Assembly (NCBI RefSeq): GCF_021227995.1
Contig: NZ_CP089301.1
Location: forward strand, 5,580,001-5,644,000
Source of the DNA: Novosphingobium kaempferiae
GTDB lineage: Bacteria > Pseudomonadota > Alphaproteobacteria > Sphingomonadales > Sphingomonadaceae
DNA length: 64,000 nt
Direction of reading: 5' to 3'
Made by a program: the position numbers and the translations under genes
The notes under the pieces: generated by a model
What the model was told of the DNA's origin: nothing
Database searches by the model: none
The model's input: the letters and a program-made list of their open reading frames with translations, nothing else
Shown: piece by piece, positions 61,219 to 64,000 of the stretch
Position numbering within the stretch: position 1 is the stretch's first letter
Layout: each line of letters opens with the position of its first letter

Positions 61219-61926
61219 TTACTCGCCGCGTGCCTCGGCGGCTTCGGCGGCACGCTTGGCTTCGAGCCAGGCTGCGACTTCGGCTTCCTGAGCGGCTTCG
61301 CTGGCGGCGCGCGAGGCGGCCTCGCGCTCGGCGCGCAGTTCGTCGATCAGGGCCTGCCGGTCATCGACCAGACGCTCATCGTTCTGGCCATCGTCCTCGA
61401 TCCCCGCCTTCTTCGCCGCCTTGGCGACGAGCGCATCCAGTTCGCGCTGCGAGCACAGGCCCAGCGTGACGGGATCCTTGGGAGTGATGTTGGCGATGTT
61501 CCAGTGCGAACGGTCGCGGATCGCCGCGATCGTGTTGCGCGTGGTGCCGATCAGCTTGCCGATCTGCGCGTCCGAAACTTCGGGATGGTTGCGCAGGATC
61601 CAGGCGATGCCGTCGGGCTTGTCCTGGCGCTTCGAGACCGGGGTGTAGCGCGGGCCCTTGGTGCGGGTCGAAGTGACCGGCACCTTGTGCATGCGCAGCT
61701 TGTAGTCGGGGTTGGCCTGCCCCTTCTCGATCTCTTCCATCGTCAGCTCGCCCGAGCGCACGGGGTCGCGACCGGTGTACTTGCTGGATGCCAGATCGTC
61801 GGCCATCGCCTGCACTTCGAGCATGTGGAGCCCGCAGAATTCTGCGATCTGCTCGAAAGTCAGCGCGGTCGTGTCGACCAGCCACGAGGCGGTCGCGTGC
61901 GGCATCAGCGGAGTGGGCTGGCTCAT
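61219..61926 (-). CDS. DUF1013 cell-cycle transcriptional regulator (TrcR type)
   Basis: 235 residues from ATG 61926, GGAG eight bases upstream. ASWLVDTTALTFEQIAEFCGLHMLEVQAMADD and WILRNHPEVSDAQIGKLIGTTRNTIAAIRDRSHWN form a DUF1013 helix-turn-helix core; the C-terminal tail is a Glu/Ala/Arg-rich helix. DUF1013 proteins are nearly confined to alphaproteobacteria and include TrcR, an activator in the cell-cycle network. Single gene. Confidence 0.88.
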   Translation of the reverse strand: MSQPTPLMPHATASWLVDTTALTFEQIAEFCGLHMLEVQAMADDLASSKYTGRDPVRSGELTMEEIEKGQANPDYKLRMHKVPVTSTRTKGPRYTPVSKRQDKPDGIAWILRNHPEVSDAQIGKLIGTTRNTIAAIRDRSHWNIANITPKDPVTLGLCSQRELDALVAKAAKKAGIEDDGQNDERLVDDRQALIDELRAEREAASRAASEAAQEAEVAAWLEAKRAAEAAEARGE

Positions 61927-62050
61927 GTCTCTATCTCCGGCGGAAACAATAAGGGCCGCCCCTTCGCGGAGCGGCCTCACCGGGTCGATTTAGGGAATTT
62001 TTGCCGGAGGAGCAAGTAAAAGGGGCCGAAAATTGCGTCATTCCGTCGAT

Positions 62051-62068
62051 GCGTTTCACGTGAAACGC
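62051..62068. other. Candidate parS site
   Basis: GCGTTTCACGTGAAACGC is a perfect 18-bp palindrome whose core GTTTCACGTGAAAC equals the ParB-binding parS consensus. It lies in the 198-bp gap between the TrcR-type gene and the oxidoreductase, outside any coding region. parS sites lie near the chromosome origin in most bacteria. Confidence 0.85.
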
Positions 62069-62124
62069 CCTTCAGGCATCATTTCGGGTGTACTGAACGG
62101 CACCTAGCGTACACCGAGCGCCCC

Positions 62125-63129
62125 TCAGCCCGCCTCCAGCACGATCTTGCCGACATGATCGCCCGCTTCCATCCGCGCATGAGCGGCAGCAGCATCGGCG
62201 AGCGGGAAGCGCGCGTCCATCACCGGCCGCAGCAACCCCTCCTCCACCAGCGGCCAGGCGCAGTCGAGGATCTCCTGCGCGACCATCGCCTTGAATGCAT
62301 CGGTCCGCGGCCGCAGCGTCGATCCGGTGAGCGTGTAGCGCCGCGTCATCACCACGGCCATGTTGATCTCCGCCTTCGCGCCGCCCTGCACCGCGATGGT
62401 GACGTGGCGGCCATCGGGTGCGAGGCACTTGAGATTGCGCGCCACGTAGGAGCCCGCAACCATGTCGAGCACGACGTCGACGCCGCGCCCCTCGGTGATC
62501 CGCGCCACTTCCTCGACGAAGTCGCTGGCCTTGTAGTCGATCGCGTGATGCGCGCCGATCCTGAGCGCCGCCTCGCACTTCTCCGCCGAACCGCAGGTAA
62601 CGATCACCGTCAGCCCGAAATGCCGTCCCAGCATCGCTGCCATCGTGCCGATGCCGCTGGTGCCGCCGTGGACGAGCAGCCACTCGCCCTCCCGGGCGTA
62701 GCCGCGCTCGAACACGTTATGCCACACGGTGAACAGCGTTTCCGGCAGCGCCGCCGCCTCGTCCAGCGGCAGACCGTCCGGCACCGGCAGACAGTGGCCC
62801 GCTTTTGCAATGCAGTATTGCGCATATCCTCCGCCCGAAACGAGCGCGCAGACCTGCTGTCCCGGAACGAAGGCACTGACGCCCTCGCCCAGCGCGGCCA
62901 CCGTACCGGAAATCTCCAGCCCGGGAATCGGCGAGGCGCCGGGCGGCGGGGGATAGCTGCCCTGCCGCTGCACCACATCGGGACGGTTGACCCCCGCGAA
63001 GGCAACCTTGACCAACACTTCGCCGGGTCCGGGCCGAGGCACCGTAACCGTTTCTACGCGAAGGACATCGGGGCCGCCGGGCGAGTCGTACCCAACCGCG
63101 GTCATGGTGACAGGAAGGTCAGCTAACAT
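62125..63129 (-). CDS. NAD(P)H quinone oxidoreductase, zinc-free MDR family
   Basis: 334 residues. Medium-chain reductase fold: GPDVLRVETVTVPRPGPGEVLVKVAFAGVNRPDVVQRQGSYPPPPGAS and the nucleotide-binding LLVHGGTSGIGTMAAMLGRHFGLTVIVTCGSAEK. The catalytic-zinc Cys/His pattern is absent, as in quinone oxidoreductase / PIG3 (zeta-crystallin) proteins. Reduces quinones or reactive carbonyls. Single gene. Confidence 0.9.
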   Translation of the reverse strand: MLADLPVTMTAVGYDSPGGPDVLRVETVTVPRPGPGEVLVKVAFAGVNRPDVVQRQGSYPPPPGASPIPGLEISGTVAALGEGVSAFVPGQQVCALVSGGGYAQYCIAKAGHCLPVPDGLPLDEAAALPETLFTVWHNVFERGYAREGEWLLVHGGTSGIGTMAAMLGRHFGLTVIVTCGSAEKCEAALRIGAHHAIDYKASDFVEEVARITEGRGVDVVLDMVAGSYVARNLKCLAPDGRHVTIAVQGGAKAEINMAVVMTRRYTLTGSTLRPRTDAFKAMVAQEILDCAWPLVEEGLLRPVMDARFPLADAAAAHARMEAGDHVGKIVLEAG

Positions 63130-63231
63130 GAGCCCCCCTGTGCCACAGGATGCGGGGGGTGGGGAACCTGAAAACCGCGCGACAATGAAGGCAAATGGCG
63201 ATCCATTCCGAACAATGATTTATAAAACAAT

Positions 63232-63360
63232 CGTCATCCCAGCGAAGGCTGGGACCGCTGGCCGTTGTGTTGAACGCTTGCGGCTAGGTAAGTGCCGTCA
63301 GGTAGCGCCGGCGCGATCGGGCGTGACAGGGTCATAACGGTCCCAGCCTTCGCTGGGATG
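63232..63360. repeat. Inverted CGTCATCCCAGCG repeats
   Basis: CGTCATCCCAGCGAAGGCTGGGACCG (63232-63257) and its inverted copy (63338-63360) face each other. A third copy lies at 63699-63727, beyond the GIY-YIG gene. Each arm is itself a short palindrome (CCCAGCGAAGGCTGGG). This is a common REP-type element. Confidence 0.7.
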
Positions 63361-63388
63361 GCGGCATGTTTTTGAATGGCACGTTCGC

Positions 63389-63673
63389 TCAGATCAATCG
63401 ATCGAACAGGTCCACCCATTGCGGATTTCCTTCCTCGATCAGCCGGATCTTCCAGTCCCGCTTCCACGCCTTGAGCGCCTTTTCTCGACGAATCGCATCC
63501 TCGATCCGCTCATGCGGCTCGATCAGCACCAGCCGCTTGAGCCCGTATTTGCGACAGAATGCCGAGCCCGCCGCATTGCGATGTTGCATCATACGTGCGG
63601 GCAGATCGGCGGTCACGCCGATGTACAGCACGCCGCGAGGCTTGTTGGTGAGCATGTAGGTCCAGCCGCGCAT
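63389..63673 (-). CDS. GIY-YIG nuclease-superfamily small protein
   Basis: 94 residues from ATG 63673 (GTG 63676 just before). WTYMLTNKPRGVLYIGVTADLPARMMQHRNAAGSAFCRKYGLKRLVLIEPHERIEDAIRREKALKAW. The GIY-YIG pattern (YML... YIGVT, RMMQH, the Glu in RREKALK) is the YhbQ/UPF0213 type. Role unknown; many copies exist in sphingomonads. It is flanked on both sides by the inverted repeats described above. Confidence 0.9.
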   Translation of the reverse strand: MRGWTYMLTNKPRGVLYIGVTADLPARMMQHRNAAGSAFCRKYGLKRLVLIEPHERIEDAIRREKALKAWKRDWKIRLIEEGNPQWVDLFDRLI

Positions 63674-63698
63674 CACGCCAGCGTAGCGAATGCTGCCA

Positions 63699-63727
63699 GC
63701 GGTCCCAGCCTTCGCTGGGATGACGAC
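63699..63727. repeat. Third CGTCATCCCAGCG copy
   Basis: AGCGGTCCCAGCCTTCGCTG followed by GGATGACGA, same orientation as 63338-63360. With the pair at 63232-63360 it brackets the GIY-YIG gene. Confidence 0.7.
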
Positions 63728-63821
63728 AATATTTTAACGGCACCTGGGAACTACCCATCATCCACACCCTCCACCAAGGCCCCATTGACACTGCCGATTT
63801 CGAGTCCGATGTTGCATTGCA

Positions 63822-64000
63822 ATGGACGAAGAAGACCGACCTCTGCGGCGGTCATCCGAGGGCGACTTCGGAGCCGCCAGCCTCCTCGCCGGTGAAAGCC
63901 TGGATCGCTATTCGCTGGACGAACTGGACGCGCGCAGCGCGCTTCTCGAAGCCGAGATCGCCCGCATCCGCGCACATAGAAACGCATCGTCCGCACACCG
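63822..64000 (+). CDS. DUF1192 small protein, 3' end outside window
   Basis: The first 59 codons are visible from ATG 63822: MDEEDRPLRRSSEGDFGAAS then LDRYSLDELDARSALLEAEIARIRAHR. The SLDELDxRxxLLExEIxRxxAHR pattern is DUF1192, a short alphaproteobacterial family of about 60-70 residues, so only a few residues are missing. Function unknown. Confidence 0.85.
   Translation, partial: MDEEDRPLRRSSEGDFGAASLLAGESLDRYSLDELDARSALLEAEIARIRAHRNASSAH

Overview
The window is high-GC alphaproteobacterial chromosome, most likely a sphingomonad (Novosphingobium or Sphingobium type). The signs are four large TonB-dependent receptors plus a BtuB, osmoregulated glucan genes opgG/opgH, a DUF1013 (TrcR-type) cell-cycle regulator, a proA-nadD-rsfS-rlmH block, and sphingomonad-style intergenic inverted repeats. 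Genus is inferred from gene content only.

Layout. 1-10.3 kb: the end of a RadC-like gene, a MoaF-like protein, a TonB receptor divergent from a small periplasmic protein and a MauG/MbnH-like di-haem peroxidase, a GAF-GGDEF diguanylate cyclase, phosphoglucomutase, a DUF695-RraB protein and a CYTH-CHAD protein. 10.3-15.2 kb: an esterase with an overlapping barstar-like gene, then two paralogous genes of unknown function with visibly lower GC, and gene debris. 15.3-30.0 kb: a coherent organophosphate/nutrient scavenging locus. Five co-directional minus-strand genes (TonB receptor, phospholipase C-type phosphoesterase, TonB receptor, PhoD phosphatase, secreted propeller-like protein) diverge from an ECF sigma / FecR / STN-domain TonB receptor signalling set. 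30.0-34.0 kb: a DUF389 membrane protein, then a graveyard of broken genes (MFS transporter, aspartate kinase, cupin, LysR regulator). 34.2-39.9 kb: a truncated-looking outer-membrane factor plus HlyD-type adaptor without a pump, followed by opgG-opgH.

39.9-50.6 kb is a vitamin B12 locus: cobB on the minus strand, and on the plus strand a cobalamin riboswitch, btuB, a DUF1636 gene, cobT, an alpha-ribazole phosphatase, cobS, a cobC-type decarboxylase, cobD/cbiB, cobQ and cobP, nearly all overlapping. Only corrinoid uptake, side-chain amidation and nucleotide-loop assembly are here; no corrin-ring genes are present. 50.9-52.8 kb holds a tyrosine integrase beside what looks like a 19-bp tRNA 3' end, an attachment-site scar.

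52.7-64 kb is housekeeping: an EnvC-like degenerate LytM protein, a TetR regulator and RidA-like gene sharing a three-operator promoter, a secreted protein, an RNase H-like protein, rlmH, rsfS, nadD, proA, a LytM peptidase with bactofilin, a TrcR-type regulator, a quinone oxidoreductase, a GIY-YIG protein and the start of a DUF1192 gene. A perfect palindrome containing the parS core at about 62.06 kb suggests this end is fairly close to the chromosome origin. No rRNA, intact tRNA or CRISPR array was seen.
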